From NCBI RefSeq assembly GCF_040869045.1, contig NC_090319.1, positions 378,339,601 to 378,403,600 of the forward strand: DNA of 64,000 nt, written 5' to 3'. Shown here one piece after another: positions 47,601 through 60,197 of the stretch (position 1 is its first letter; each line of letters begins with the position of its first letter). The notes below the pieces were generated by a model. That model saw only the letters and a program-made list of their open reading frames with translations, did no database searches and was not told where the DNA came from. Both the position numbers and the translations under genes were made by a program. Source of the DNA: Eurosta solidaginis (Eukaryota; Arthropoda; Insecta; Diptera; Tephritidae).

Positions 47601-50600
47601 AAATTGAAAAAATATGTATGTAATCTATCGTCGTATAGAAGCTAATTATGAGGCACTGTAGGCTGAATGATTATTTTAAGCAAACAAATAACTGGAATTA
47701 CATTTGGGGTATTGACTTGACCGTGGTTATCTGCTTGTGTGGTTATTTTCTTAAAACAGTTTACAAAAACAAAATACAATGGAGTCAAATAATTTTTAAG
47801 CAGATAAGGTGATAACGAGCAATTTAATATTCAGCCCAATTCTAAACGAAAATTCCGTGCGAGTTTTCTCCCTTCTCCCATTCCTCGTATTCTAAATAAA
47901 AATTCCTTGTGAGTTTTTTCACTTCTCCCTTTCCTCCTATTCTGAACAATGTTCGAAAAGCGGAAACAGGTTATGGGAGAAAAGTAGGTATTATGAATGT
48001 GAGGGAGAGGGAGATTTCTCTGCCATTTCATAGGAGTTTTTTCACTTGTTAAATTAAAGGGAATGCATCAAAATAGTTAAAGGAAATTGGTTATTTTAAG
48101 AAAGAACACTTATTTGTACAAATTTGTGCTAAAAGATGTATTTATATTCTACCACAATATTCTCACTGTTAATACAACAACAACTACAACCACAATATTC
48201 TTTATTTTAAGTCGAAAAGTATATCATAAGCAACGGTAGATCTCTTGGTATACAAATTTGATGCAGCCATCCAGAAATTGCGCAAGGATTTTTTAATAAG
48301 ACTTCAATAGATTTTGGCATATGATGAAGGACGAATTCAACTCAACTTGGCCGCCAGAAAATTGCTTTGCTGAATGAAAGCAGGCAACTCCGGCAGATTT
48401 GTGTGCGGCCGTCTTCTTCTTATGTTCCGCTGTTGATGTTGCTGTGGCACCAATTCATTACTCATTTCAGTGAATACCACATGAAATGCAATAAATACTG
48501 TGCAATGTTTATATTTTATTTCTTAATTTCCAACAAATTTGCAACAATAATTAAAATTTTCAATTTTTTAAACAAAATAAGAAATGTGCAACGAAATTTC
48601 AATTGACAAAACAGCTGACTTCGAAAATTCGAAATTCCTATTCCCCAATTATTGTTCTCCCTAGGAGAAAAGAATTGGAGGAATTTTTCCGCGGGAATAA
48701 AAAAATCCGCGAGAACAAAATTCCGCGAGAATATTTAGAATTGGTCTTATTATATTATTTGCATAGAACCAGGGACGGAAAATTATAATTTTTTTTTTCG
48801 AAGTCGAAAAAGTCCTGGTCAAAAAATTGCCCTAGGTGAAAATGTTTGAGTTCCCAGGTATCCCTATAGCAAAATCATGTCGAATCATGCATCCTTTTTA
48901 TTTTTCGAACTTTTTCCATAAAAGTCCACATATAAAAGTAAAATCTGTGTTTTTATTTTTTGAGTCCGATAGAACTAGTTAAATTCAAACTTTTAAAAAT
49001 AAAAGTCTGGAAATAAAAGTTAAACCCGGAATTTTATTTTTTAAGGCCAAAATAAAAATCCGGCTTGATAACAAAGAAGCGGCTTGTCCGAAATAAAATA
49101 GATTTATTATCAAGCCGGACTTTTTTTGGCCTTATAAAATAAAAGTCCGGATTTAACTTTTATTTCCAGACTTTTATTTTTAAAAGTCCGCATTTAAACA
49201 GGTTCTATCGGACTCAGGTAATAAAAATCAGAATATAATTTTTATCTTGATCCAAATATATTGAAAGTCCGAAATTAATTGCAAGGAATTATATTATAAA
49301 AGGAATAACAGTTTCCGATCCTGGAAATAGTCCTATTGTGATCCCAAATGTAATAAGAAAATCGCCCTTAAAACATTTTCGAAACGGTCTGAAGTAATCC
49401 CGAAATAATCCTTGAAACGATCGTGTAACAGTTTTAAAATAAACCCGAATAATAGTACAAAAATGATCGAAACCAATTCCGAAATAGCTGCAAATATTCT
49501 ATAAACTGTTTGGAAAAAGTTGCGAAATTAACCTGAATCCAATTCCGAAAAACCGCCGTTATGATGCCGAAAATAAAAGCTTAATTATCCTAAAACAGCC
49601 CCGAATACAATAACGTAACGATTCGAAAACAGTTTCGAAATGGTCACGAAGTTATTAAACCTCCATTAATTTTACCGCTAGACTGCATTTCAGTGGCCAA
49701 CGTCAATATAATTAAAGTTATAATGATTAAAAATAAATAAAAAAAGGAACTTATTCCTCAAGGAAGTTGTGCCCTTTTCTTCTTTTTTCAAAAAATATCA
49801 GCCAGGATATCCTTTAAGGTTTTTAACTGTGTGCCCAATTTTACCAAATATCTTCAACAATTCAGGCGTTACTCATCTACAGATCAAACATTCATATTAA
49901 TAATATAAACAAAATTTACTAATTATTGGAGTCATTTTAATAAAAATAAACATACAAACTCTGCTCTACTAGTCTACTACTTTGGGGAGTTTCTTTATCG
50001 TCAATACAACAACAACTACTATTTTGATCGTAACTGTACATAAAATCATCAAGGTTAAATACCTGGCATTTTCTTTTTTAGGAAAAATGTTACTCTCATG
50101 TTGCACTCTGAAATTTTATCTTTTGAACTAGATACTGGTGTCCCTTTTCTCATTCAAAGGGATATATCTTGTGAAAGGAGCACGCAAACTTAAGATAAAG
50201 CAGTGAAAAGCCAACAGACCAACAAAGTGACATTAGACACTATGTTCACTGCACTAATTACTATAATACTATACTTACACGAATATCATCATCGCGTCCC
50301 ATAGGTAGAGAAATGCTGGTAATGACCCATATGCCTCCAATATATAAGCATAATCACCGCCTGACTTGGGTATCGCTGTACCCAATTCAGCATAACACAG
50401 TGCGCCAATCATCGACAACAAACCACATAGCACCCATATAGTGAGTGATGTTCCGACTGCCTCCACTTCACGTATTACACCCTTGGGTGATATAAAAATA
50501 CCGGAACCAAAAATTATACCCAATATAATGGCAACACCTTCGAGTAGTCCTAATTGTTTTTTCATACGCACAGCACTGCTGTTCGAATCGGTTGAACCTT

Positions 50601-50757
50601 CACGTTGGACACTCGCACCACCACCATTGCTAATCGATGTGGATGCAATAGCCTTGTCAGCAGACAACGTTGCCGAGACATTGGGCGCCGTTTCACTTGC
50701 TGGTGTTAGAAGTATAATTTCGCTGGTAGGCGATTGTAAATCGTTAGATGAACGCAT
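38635..50757 (-). CDS. SLC7 (LAT-type) amino-acid transporter light chain
   Basis: Heteromeric amino-acid exchanger of the APC superfamily, plasma membrane. Exons on the minus strand: 50279-50757, 41098-41342, 40753-41021, 40466-40666, 39043-39192, 38769-38946, 38635-38696. All junctions are GT/AG and the sum is 1584 nt, giving 527 residues, a normal LAT length. Residues 1-66 are a polar Ser/Thr-rich cytoplasmic tail. TM1 carries [10 protein letters not shown] (84-93), followed by [19 protein letters not shown]. Cys184 in DNECSIP sits where LAT proteins form the disulfide with the 4F2hc/CD98-type heavy chain. [10 protein letters not shown] and [14 protein letters not shown] are further family signatures. 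The last exon ends [14 protein letters not shown]. Closest in kind to the Drosophila minidiscs/CG1607 group; I cannot decide which paralogue. The first intron is 8.9 kb and full of transposons. The start is the first in-frame Met, with no transmembrane segment upstream. Confidence 0.95.
39350..40330. repeat. AT-rich intron sequence with TTTTCGAAAA words
   Basis: The intron between transporter exons 39043-39192 and 40466-40666 is full of short words like TTTCGAAAA and AAAATTTTT without a clear period; similar text lies at 36080-36200 and 38330-38420. No gene. Confidence 0.4.
42256..42500. mobile_element. LTR fragment, copy 3
   Basis: Begins TGTAACAAATTTTGGG and continues ACCTTCTGCTAACGTTCGTATC, AATAACTCCAATATTC and GGTCTTTATTAGACTAC, matching the left half of 7663-8229. 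The right half is missing. Confidence 0.75.
44373..44868. mobile_element. TTA-flanked MITE, PIF/Harbinger-type
   Basis: Left AGCGCCAAATACACGACACG, right inverted AGCGCGAAATACACGACACG, extending through GAACATTTCCGCGAACATTCC. TTA at 44370-44372 and 44869-44871. An internal perfect hairpin (CAGTTCGCGCAAATGTTCGCC and its complement) lies at about 44710-44782. 3-bp TTA duplication is typical of PIF/Harbinger. No transposase. Confidence 0.82.
45967..47318 (+). mobile_element. piggyBac-like element, deletion derivative
   Basis: Left end CCCTCTGTAACATAC, right end inverted CCCTCTATAACTCATCAC, TTAA on both sides (45963-45966, 47319-47322). Lies in the transporter's first intron. Contains the 5' part of a transposase gene only; the remaining ~300 nt to the right end is non-coding. 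Confidence 0.9.
46336..47037 (+). pseudogene. piggyBac transposase N-terminal part, frameshifted
   Basis: 233 residues: an acidic N-terminus ([15 protein letters not shown]), then the start of the transposase domain ([43 protein letters not shown]). A frame change near 46985 puts the continuation ([27 protein letters not shown]) in another frame to about 47120, then a stop. The catalytic Asp triad region is absent, so it is inactive. Confidence 0.9.
47323..48930. other. Intron sequence, low information
   Basis: Part of the 8.9-kb first intron of the transporter. Repeated words (ATTCTAAA-GAAAATTCC, CACTTCTCCCTTTCC) near 47830-48050 and CCGCGGGAATAAAAAAATCCGCGAGAA near 48690 suggest short decayed repeats. 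Confidence 0.35.
48940..49240. mobile_element. Large inverted repeat (foldback)
   Basis: Arms 48962-49075 and 49097-49217. GAGTCCGATAGAAC, AAAATAAAAGTCTGGAAATAA and ATCCGGCTTGATAA occur inverted on the other side. The centre is about 25 nt. Arms are about 90 percent matched by eye. In the transporter first intron. Confidence 0.8.
49315..49660. repeat. Degenerate GAAAT-rich repeat, copy 3
   Basis: Words such as CCCGAAATAATCC, AAACAGTTTCGAAATGG and CCAATTCCGAAA, same character as 361-700 and 1861-2700. Confidence 0.6.
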
Positions 50758-51640
50758 TTTACTTAGTACTAAAAAGTTGGCTTTAATTATAATTTCCTCA
50801 CTTTACTTAAATTTGCAAATAATATAGCGCGCGATTAGAATACGACGAAGTCACATAGTCACGTACAACCTTTTCAGCCAGCTACTTGCAGTATTCTAAA
50901 TTCAAATGTACAATTGAACTTTTATCGTTACTTGTTGAACGCTTATGCACTGTCCATATGCATCTAAGTATGTATATGTGTATGTATTATTCTCACGTAC
51001 TTATCAAAAGTAAGTAGATAGCAATGCCGGGTGTTTTTCGGTTTTTGTTTTGCTACGCCCATTCAATGTATACTAAAATGTTTACTGCCCTACATTTACA
51101 CTCCCTCATTGCTCAAACACGCACCCCTTATAAATGCTTAGGGCGAGGGGCTGCCGTATACGACAGCCGTAGACACACTTTCAGAACATCCACTAGTTGT
51201 ATGATTTCTTGTTTTTTTTTTTTTAGGTTAGATGCATAGCAGCATTGATTAGGTGTCACCAATAAATATGTAGGTACATACAAAGGTGTGCTGGCATAAA
51301 CTGAATAATTGATCTTACTTTTATCGCAAATGAAAACACTTAATCCATTTTTTTACACTTTATAAAGTCATTTAATATTAATTAATCTTTTAAGATAAGA
51401 ATTTTCAGTATATTTTTGTAGTTTATCTTTTATTTTGAATACAATCTAGCACGCGTTATGTTATAAACGAACACAGCCGAGCACACTGTACTGTCAAACG
51501 GAAAATGGCAAAGGAAAAAGAGGCGGAAAGTGGATAACGGATATGTTGAAAGGAAAAGAAGTTTTTAGTGTTGGAAAATGAAGAATTTCGTTTGCATGAA
51601 AAAGAATTTGTAACAAAGAAATTGAATTTTCAATTTCTTT

Positions 51641-52153
51641 GGTAAAAGTCTAGTTGAGGGGTCGACTGCTAATACGCTACCAAAAATATCGAGAGAGGTG
51701 TCAAAAGACGCGTATTAATCTCGAGAACAATAATCCGATGGCGGAAAAGAAAAATCTTATCTATGTCCGGAGATATTTGCAGTTGAAGTTGGCGATTTGC
51801 ATGTGGTTGTCGTTGTTTTAGTACCCACAACAAAATTTGTGCATCACCGTGGCGGTAGCCACGGTTATACCACACACCCAGACTTGGCACGGCGTAGCCC
51901 AGGGTTATTTGTTATACGCGCGGACGAAGGCCGCCAACTCAGAAAGGTGTTCTGCGCAAAAATACTATGGATCCCACCCCCGGTTTCGGAGGTACCCGCG
52001 GGTCTTTTTTCGGTTTTTCGTTAATATCTTTTGAACGAGTTAATATTTTTATTTTCCGCCTTCGGATTATTAATACTGATGTCAAGACGCGTCGTTTGAC
52101 ACCTCTTTCGATATTAGCGTATTAGCAGTCCACCCCTCAACTAGACTATTACC
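51641..52153. mobile_element. GGTAATAG foldback element, copy 1
   Basis: Arms: left GGTAAAAGTCTAGTTGAGGGG, right inverted GGTAATAGTCTAGTTGAGGGG, continuing through GACTGCTAATACGC, ATATCGA and GGCGGAAAA for about 120 nt. The middle (51800-52010) is unrelated single-copy-like sequence. No target duplication identified. Confidence 0.78.
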
Positions 52154-52309
52154 TAGAGATATATTAGTTTCTTTATTCACGCAAATGCTAAATAACATAA
52201 GAATATTCGTAGTATAAAATATAAAAGTTGTATTGCCCCTCTTCATTTACTTTCATTTTAAATTAAATTCACTTCGATAATTCTTTCCGACACAATTCCT
52301 CTTTAGTAC

Positions 52310-52560
52310 TTTGGCATAAGATCCTCTGTGGGTGCTCCATGGAGTACTACAGTGAAAGTACTTTGGAAAGTACTCTCACGAATGTACTCTATGGAATACT
52401 CACAAACAAAGCGAGAGTGGGATCACCCACTCCTCTCCTAGGACATCGCAATGTTAATTGGAGCACATTTTTTGTATGAATACAGATTAGTTTTGGAATA
52501 CTTCCAAAGGAGTGTTCCTTACATTATTTATGCAGTACTCGCGTTTTTTGAAGGGTAATC
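52310..52560. repeat. Cluster of GGAGTACT-type words
   Basis: GCTCCATGGAGTACTAC, AAAGTACTTTGGAAAGTACTC, GTACTCTATGGAATACTC and GGAATACTTCCAAAGGAGTG form overlapping short palindromes. Between the transporter and the NKAP 3' end; no gene. Confidence 0.45.
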
Positions 52561-52715
52561 TTTAAGACTGGCGCTTAAGCGTTTGTAGGTTATATTTAAA
52601 TCGCCAATTATATTAGACGCAATGAGGTTTCTTTTTAAATATTCTTACATAAAACCTTACAACAATACTTTTTATAAGTAGTATATTAATGTACTGGCAC
52701 GCATATCATTTGCAT

Positions 52716-54171
<1,456 letters not shown>

Positions 54172-54345
54172 TTATTGCTGAAGGTTCTCTTTTCTGCCAA
54201 TTACATATTTTTTGTGTATAAAACAAACCAAGTGTTGACAATCAATAGTGTGGCCAAGTCCGAACAATTTCTGAAGTCCTCTTTGGTAAAACAAACATAT
54301 TACCCAGTAGAAATTATAACAAATATTATGCCAAAAACACATATA

Positions 54346-54490
54346 CCTCGTGTTCCAATGACACATGAACCAGATACAGATAGAGAATTAACATGCAAAT
54401 GCAACAATGTGAACTATGGATCACATTGTTGTTACATTTGCATGTTAAATCTCTATCCGTATCTGGTTCATTAGTCATTGGAACACGAGG
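54346..54490. repeat. 145-bp near-perfect hairpin
   Basis: Arms begin CCTCGTGTTCCAATGA and end TCATTGGAACACGAGG (one extra base on one side). Inner pairs AACATGCAAATG/CATTTGCATGTT and ACAATGTGA/TCACATTGT lead to a tiny loop near 54412-54421. Just upstream of NKAP. Confidence 0.85.
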
Positions 54491-54522
54491 ATAGTTATTT
54501 CTGCGACACATGTGCAGAGGCC

Positions 54523-54690
54523 TCCGAGGTGTGGTGGTAGCGTACTCCGCGCACGACACCGAAGATCCTGGGTTGAAGTCCAGGGCGAAGAAACATGTAA
54601 AATTTAGAAACAAGTTTTCTGTTAAAGAAAGAGAAGCTCGTCCTGAAATCTCTTTGGAGATTATTGCGCTTTGCATTTATTTTTATTTTA
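54523..54690 (+). mobile_element. tRNA-derived SINE, copy 5 (internally deleted)
   Basis: Head CCTCCGAGGTGTGGTGGTAGCG, B-box region GGGTTGAAGTCC, then GTAAAATTTAGAAACAAG, then the far body AGAAGCTCGTCCTGAAATCTC; the central GAGTCGGC block is missing. Confidence 0.75.
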
Positions 54691-54811
54691 TAAATATTGT
54701 AACTTCTTGATACTAGATAAGTGCTGGCGCGTGAAAAAGCAAAGTTCTGCATAACAATGCGTAACAGAGTAAATAGCATCAAAATGGGTTTTTTTTTTTG
54801 CTCCCGCATTA

Positions 54812-55359
54812 AGAGCGGTACGCAGATCACAAGAAAGTAAAAATTCCATATAAAAACGCTCAAGAAATGCTTAAGAAAATCCCTTGTCGTAAATTTTCTT
54901 GAGGTAGTACGCAGTTTACAAGAAATTTAGTACCCTACTTTACTACTATTTTTCCATCAAATTTGTACCGGCAACACCGGTTTCCGCAAGAAATATGTCA
55001 ATTGCCATATATTTCTTGAAAAAAAAAGGTAAACAAACTGGAAAAATTAGGTAAGCACGTGGTTTTTTAATTTTTCTGCAATAAATAATTATTATTTTAT
55101 TTCAGAAATGGAAATAACAATAGCTGCAGCACCAAAACGCAAAAAGAGCATAGTGAATTTCACGGCGGAGGAGAAACGGGCATTTATAAGGGAAGTGACA
55201 TTCTTTACATTTCTTTTGTTTATGTGCTCTTCTTCTTGCTTTTTTCACTATTCACCGTCGATTTTTAAACGTCAAAATTACATCCATACTATTATTTTTC
55301 ACGCAAGAAAAAATGCTAAATTTTTCTTGAGCAATTACTTGTGATCTGCGTACAACTCT
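54812..55359 (+). mobile_element. PIF/Harbinger-like element, 548 bp
   Basis: Left AGAGCGGTACGCAGATCACAAG; right inverted AGAGTTGTACGCAGATCACAAG (20 of 22 match). TTA at 54809-54811 and 55360-55362, the 3-bp PIF/Harbinger duplication. Carries the start of a Myb/SANT-like reading frame (55108). Lies between the divergent NKAP and gamma-COP genes. Confidence 0.88.
55108..55344 (+). pseudogene. Myb/SANT-like N-terminus in Harbinger-like element
   Basis: Begins MEITIAAAPKRKKSIVNFTAEEKRAF, resembling the first helix of Myb_DNA-bind_5/zeste-like domains that serve as the second protein of PIF/Harbinger elements. A likely intron acceptor (TTTATTTCAG) is just upstream. After about residue 31 the sequence turns into AT-rich terminal sequence, so the domain is truncated. 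Confidence 0.55.
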
Positions 55360-55399
55360 TTACCTGAAATTTTTAGTTGTTATTCTGCTATCTTATCTC

Positions 55400-56119
55400 G
55401 GTAATAGTCTAGTTGAGAGGTCGACTGTTAATATGCGTCAAAAAATATCGAGAGTGGTGTCAAACGACGCGTCTTGACGTCAGTATTTATAATCCGAAGG
55501 CGGAAAATAAAAATTTTAACTCGTTCGAAAGATATTATCGAAAAACTGAAAAATTACCCGCGGGGCCCTGCAAAACCGGGGGTGGGATCCACATAATTTT
55601 TGCGCAGAACACCTTTCTGCATTGGCGGCTCTGGCCGCGCGGCAATTTTATACGACAGCATGACGCTGCTAATACGCGTCCAAAAATATCGAGAGAGGTG
55701 TCAAAAGACGCGTATTGACCTCGACAACAAACGAAAACGGAAAAGAAAAAATTTAAGTCGTTCAAACGATATTAACGAAAACTCTAAAAACTTCCCACGA
55801 GTCCCTCCGATGCGAGGGATGGAATCGATAGTATTTTTGCGCAGAACACATTTCTGTATTGGCGGCCTTGGGCCGCGCTTATAAAAAATTACCCTGGGTG
55901 GGTCCAACACCGGTTTGGAGACCAAAACTATATCCGCGCAAAACACTTAAGTTCACAATTTTTTTCCGGTACCAGATTACAACAACCACATGAAAATCGC
56001 CAACTTCAACTGCAAATATAACCGGACAGAAAAAAATTTTTGTTTTCCGCCTTCGGATTATTATTGTCGAAATTAATACGTAGCGTATTAACAGTCGACC
56101 CCTCAACTTGACTTCTACC
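55400..56119. mobile_element. GGTAATAG foldback element, copy 2
   Basis: Left GGTAATAGTCTAGTTGAGAGG, right inverted GGTAGAAGTCAAGTTGAGGGG. Contains extra internal copies of the arm motif (AATATCGAGAGAGGTGTCAAA near 55686) and several GGCGGC...GGCCGCGC stretches. Same family as 51641-52153. Confidence 0.78.
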
Positions 56120-56865
56120 CCTATATGCTCTTAAACACTGTCTTGTAGCCTTCTCATTCCACTTATTTTCGAAAAAGCTAAGTTAATTGTTTAAATCAAC
56201 TAAATTGTGATATGGTTCACCTCTCGCGCTTGGTTCGCAGTTTCGGGTTTTTCCTCCCAAAACTTTTTGGAAAACTATTCTTTCATGGATTTTATAGCTA
56301 CGAAAGTTTATTTTGGGAGAAATAAGTTCAGTGACAATATTTAGAATTGTCGCTTTTGTTTTGACGCAACATTATCTTAGTTTTTGTAGAAGTTCAAGAA
56401 TTTCCTGGAGGGTGACCACACTTCATAGCGTTAACGAAGCACACTTAATGCAACACTGCGGTATACAATTTTTGCAGCTGTCAGTTTTATAACTTCATCC
56501 AGTGTTCAGATTACAATAAATCCCTATGGTGAATATATATTGGCGTTTGTGGTAGACTCCGGCTTTATAAGTGGTTTTAAAATTATTTATAGTCAGAACA
56601 AAGTTATGAAAAAAGTTTCGAATTGTGCATTTATTATAATTTCAAAAATAAGTTGTTGATCCGCGGCATTACGCGTGATAAAAATAATAAATCAAAATCA
56701 AGTATGGTTAGGTTTACAACTATGCCATAGTCCGATTACTGTTCATTGCAGTTGTCAATTGTTGGTGGAAGTGACGTGTAAAGTTTTTCTGCATCGATTC
56801 TATTCGAAACTTTAATTAGTTTTTTATCCAATTTAAGCAAAAAACTCCAACCAAGCTACAATAAA
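56120..56865. promoter_or_regulatory. gamma-COP 5' flank and probable 5'UTR
   Basis: Single-copy-looking sequence between the foldback at 55400-56119 and the gamma-COP ATG. The transcription start must lie here, but I see no decisive TATA or initiator. AT-rich leader immediately before the ATG (ACAATAAAATGG). Confidence 0.4.
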
Positions 56866-59800
56866 ATGGGTTCTTTCCGACGTGAAAAAGATGATGAAGA
56901 TGAGGGTAAGCTCTAGGACAGTGAAACTGCATGAGCCCTAATTCAACAATACAACGGCTTATCGATTCATGAAGTCATGTTTTCGATTAAATAAATTTAT
57001 GAACGTGGCTAAAAATAAACAAAATAATTTGTATATTCGATACTGTTTGTCTAATTTTGACTCATTAAACTATATACCTTTCACATTCTCAAAGAGCACT
57101 AACAAATCTTTTATCTAATTTCTCCAAAAGGCGCAACCAACATCTATCAAAATCTGGAGAAGACATCCGTTTTGCAGGAGACGCGTACATTTAATGACAC
57201 GCCAGTCAATCCACGCAAATGCATTCATATACTCACAAAAATTCTCTATCTCATCAATCAGGGCGAACAATTGGTTGCACGTGAGGCTACCGATTGCTTT
57301 TTCGCTATGACAAAATTATTCCAGTCGAAAGATGTTGTTTTACGTCGCATGGTTTATTTGGGCATCAAGGAGCTTAGTTCCATAGCAGAAGATGTCATAA
57401 TTGTAACAAGTTCATTAACAAAAGATATGACCGGGAAGGAAGATCTATATCGCCCATCTGCTATACGCGCTCTATGCAGCATTACAGACAATACAATGCT
57501 ACAAGCAGTTGAACGTTATATGAAGCAATGTATTGTTGATAAGAATCCAGCAGTGTCATGTGCTGCACTTGTCAGCTCATTACATTTAGCCAATACTGCT
57601 GGCGATGTAGTAAAACGTTGGGCTAACGAGGCACAAGAAGCTTTAAATAGCGATAATATTATGGTACAATATCATGCACTTGGGCTGCTTTATCACATAC
57701 GTAAATCAGATCGATTGGCTGTATCTAAATTGGTGAACAAGTTGACACGTAGTTCCATGAAGAGTCCATATGCAGTTTGCATGTTGGTGAGTAGAAACAT
57801 ATATTCTAAAATAAGAACAACTTTAAGTCGTGTAATATTGCTCCACAGATTCGTGTCGCTTGCAAGCTTATCGAAGAAGAAGGTATTTCTGCGGATGATA
57901 TGTCGAATTCGCCGATGTTTACATTTATCGAATCATGTTTGCGGCACAAGAGCGAAATGGTTATCTATGAGGCCGCACTTGCAATTGTCAGTTTGAAAAA
58001 TACAAATACACGTGTGCTCTCGCCTGCATTCTCGATTTTACAATTATTTTGCAGTTCGCCAAAAGCCACTTTGCGTTTTGCAGCCGTGCGCACACTTAAC
58101 AAAGTAGCAATGACTCATCCTACTTCTGTTACCAAATGCAATTTGGACTTGGAAGGACTTATAACTGATTCGAATCGTTCAGTTGCTACTTTAGCTATTA
58201 CAACTTTATTAAAGACAGGCGCCGAATCATCAGTTGAGCGTTTAATGAAACAGATTTCATCGTTTGTTGCTGAAATTTCAGATGAATTTAAAGTTGTTGT
58301 TGTCCAAGCTATATGCGCTCTCTGCTCTAAGTATCCACGTAAACATACAGTATTAATGAATTTCTTAAGTGGCATGTTGCGCGAGGAAGGTGGCTTGGAA
58401 TATAAAACTTCGATTGTTGACACAATTATTACAATAATAGAGGAGAATGCTGAAGCTAAAGAATCGGGTCTATCGCATCTATGTGAATTTATTGAAGATT
58501 GCGAACATGTCTCGCTTGCTGTACGTATTCTGCATTTGCTTGGCAAAGAGGGACCATTCGCTAGTACACCTTCAAAATATATACGTTTTATTTATAATCG
58601 TGTTATCTTGGAAAGCCCTACTGTACGTGCTGCAGCTGTTACAGCACTTGCACAGTTTGGTGCATCTTGCCCTGCACTGATCACAAATATATTAGTGCTG
58701 TTGAGCCGTTGTCAAATGGATCCCGATGATGAAGTGCGCGATCGCGCTACATATTATCTACACCTGCTGGAATCTAACAAACCTGAAATTTATAAACATT
58801 ATATTATTGAACGGGAAACATGTTCAATAGCTTTATTGGAGAAAGCATTGACAGAACATCTGCATGGTGATTTGAGCGCTCCATTCGATTTGACAGTTGT
58901 TCCAAAGGCTACTGTTGTCAAAGAGGAAGTCGCTAATGAAGCAATGTTGATTTCAAATAGTGAGTTAGACGTGCATTTGTTTCTTTTTGTCATATTTTAA
59001 TTAATAATATTTTTGTTTATTAGCGCCACGACCGAAAATCACACGAGAGGAAGAAAGCTCTGCACGCTTATCGCAATTACCGGGTATACACGTTTTGGGG
59101 CCCATACATCGTACCGCTGCTCCCATACAACTAACTGAAAGCGAAACTGAATATACAGTACAATGCATTAAGCATATATTCGCTAATCATGTCGTATTTC
59201 AAGTGAGTTGCAAAAAAATTGGCAGACATAAGAATTTTGCATATGTAGAATATTTTTTGTTTCAGTTTGATTGCCTCAATACTTTGCCTGATCAAATTTT
59301 GGAAAATGTGCGCGTTGAACTGACTATACCAGAAGGATTTACCACGCGCGCTGTTATACCATGTGCAAAATTGCCTTACAATGATTTGCAGACCACGTTT
59401 GTTATTGCCGAATTCCCACCAGACATTGCTAGCTCAGCTGGTCTGTATTAAACATGAAAATAGTTTCATTAACTGACATCAAATATTTAATTGTTTTAGC
59501 AACGTTTGGCGCTACATTACGATTCGTGGTGAAAGATTGCGATCCAACTACAGGTGAACCCGACTCTGACAGCGGTTATGAGGAGGAATATATGCTAGAA
59601 GATCTGGAAATCACAGTTGCTGATCAAATTCAGAAAACGAAAAAGAGTAATTTCCAAGTTATTTGGGATGGAGCAGATTCCGAAGGTAAACAAAAAAATT
59701 TATACATATAATATGAATTTCATTTTAAATTTTTTCCTATATCACCAGAATGGGTTGAAGCCGAAGATACATATTCACTTTCCGCCGTGAGCACGTTGCA

Positions 59801-60111
59801 AGAAGCAGTTAATACAATCTTGAAATTCCTCGGTTTGGGTGCAGCAAATCTCTCGGAGAATGTGGCGGAAGGCACGCATACACATACTTTACTATGTTCA
59901 GGTAACTGCACAAGATATGAATGTAAATAAAATATATCCAACTTCAACTAAAACCTTCTCTACACTTTTATTATCGGCAGGCGTATTTAGAGGTGGCGTC
60001 GACATTTTAGTGCGTTCGAAGCTAGCCTTATCGGATGGTGTTACGATGCAGCTAACGGTGCGCACTACAGATCCAGATGTGGCTGAGCTTGTAACATCTG
60101 CAATTGGATAG
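56866..60111 (+). CDS. gammaCOP: Coatomer subunit gamma (gamma-COP)
   Basis: Large subunit of the COPI coat F-subcomplex, which with beta, delta and zeta buds Golgi-to-ER and intra-Golgi vesicles. Exons: 56866-56905, 57131-57786, 57849-58959, 59024-59202, 59266-59440, 59500-59685, 59749-59901, 59981-60111. The sum is 2631 nt, 876 residues, matching the usual ~874. The start ATG lies in a 40-nt exon encoding [14 protein letters not shown]. Adaptin-N HEAT repeats run from about 15 to 550 (INPRKC-like [59 protein letters not shown]). A linker with PRPKITREE follows. The C-terminal appendage has [26 protein letters not shown] and [14 protein letters not shown]. The donor after exon 5 is GTCTGT, weak but required by the protein alignment. 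An AATAAA at 60192-60197 is 81 nt past the stop. Confidence 0.97.
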
Positions 60112-60191
60112 GATACACCTTCTTAATTAACGATAGTAGAATAGCATAAAACGAATAACAAAGTTATCAAGCTGGTTAAGTTTAAAATGAG

Positions 60192-60197
60192 AATAAA
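60192..60197 (+). promoter_or_regulatory. Polyadenylation signal of gamma-COP
   Basis: AATAAA 81 nt after the gamma-COP stop codon; another AATAAA at about 60553 could be an alternative. Confidence 0.5.

Noticed and set aside
54326..54863. Minus-strand frames of 116 and 122 residues
   Set aside because: They cross the 145-bp hairpin and the SINE; the protein-like MTNEPDTDRDL stretch appears on both arms simply because they are inverted copies.
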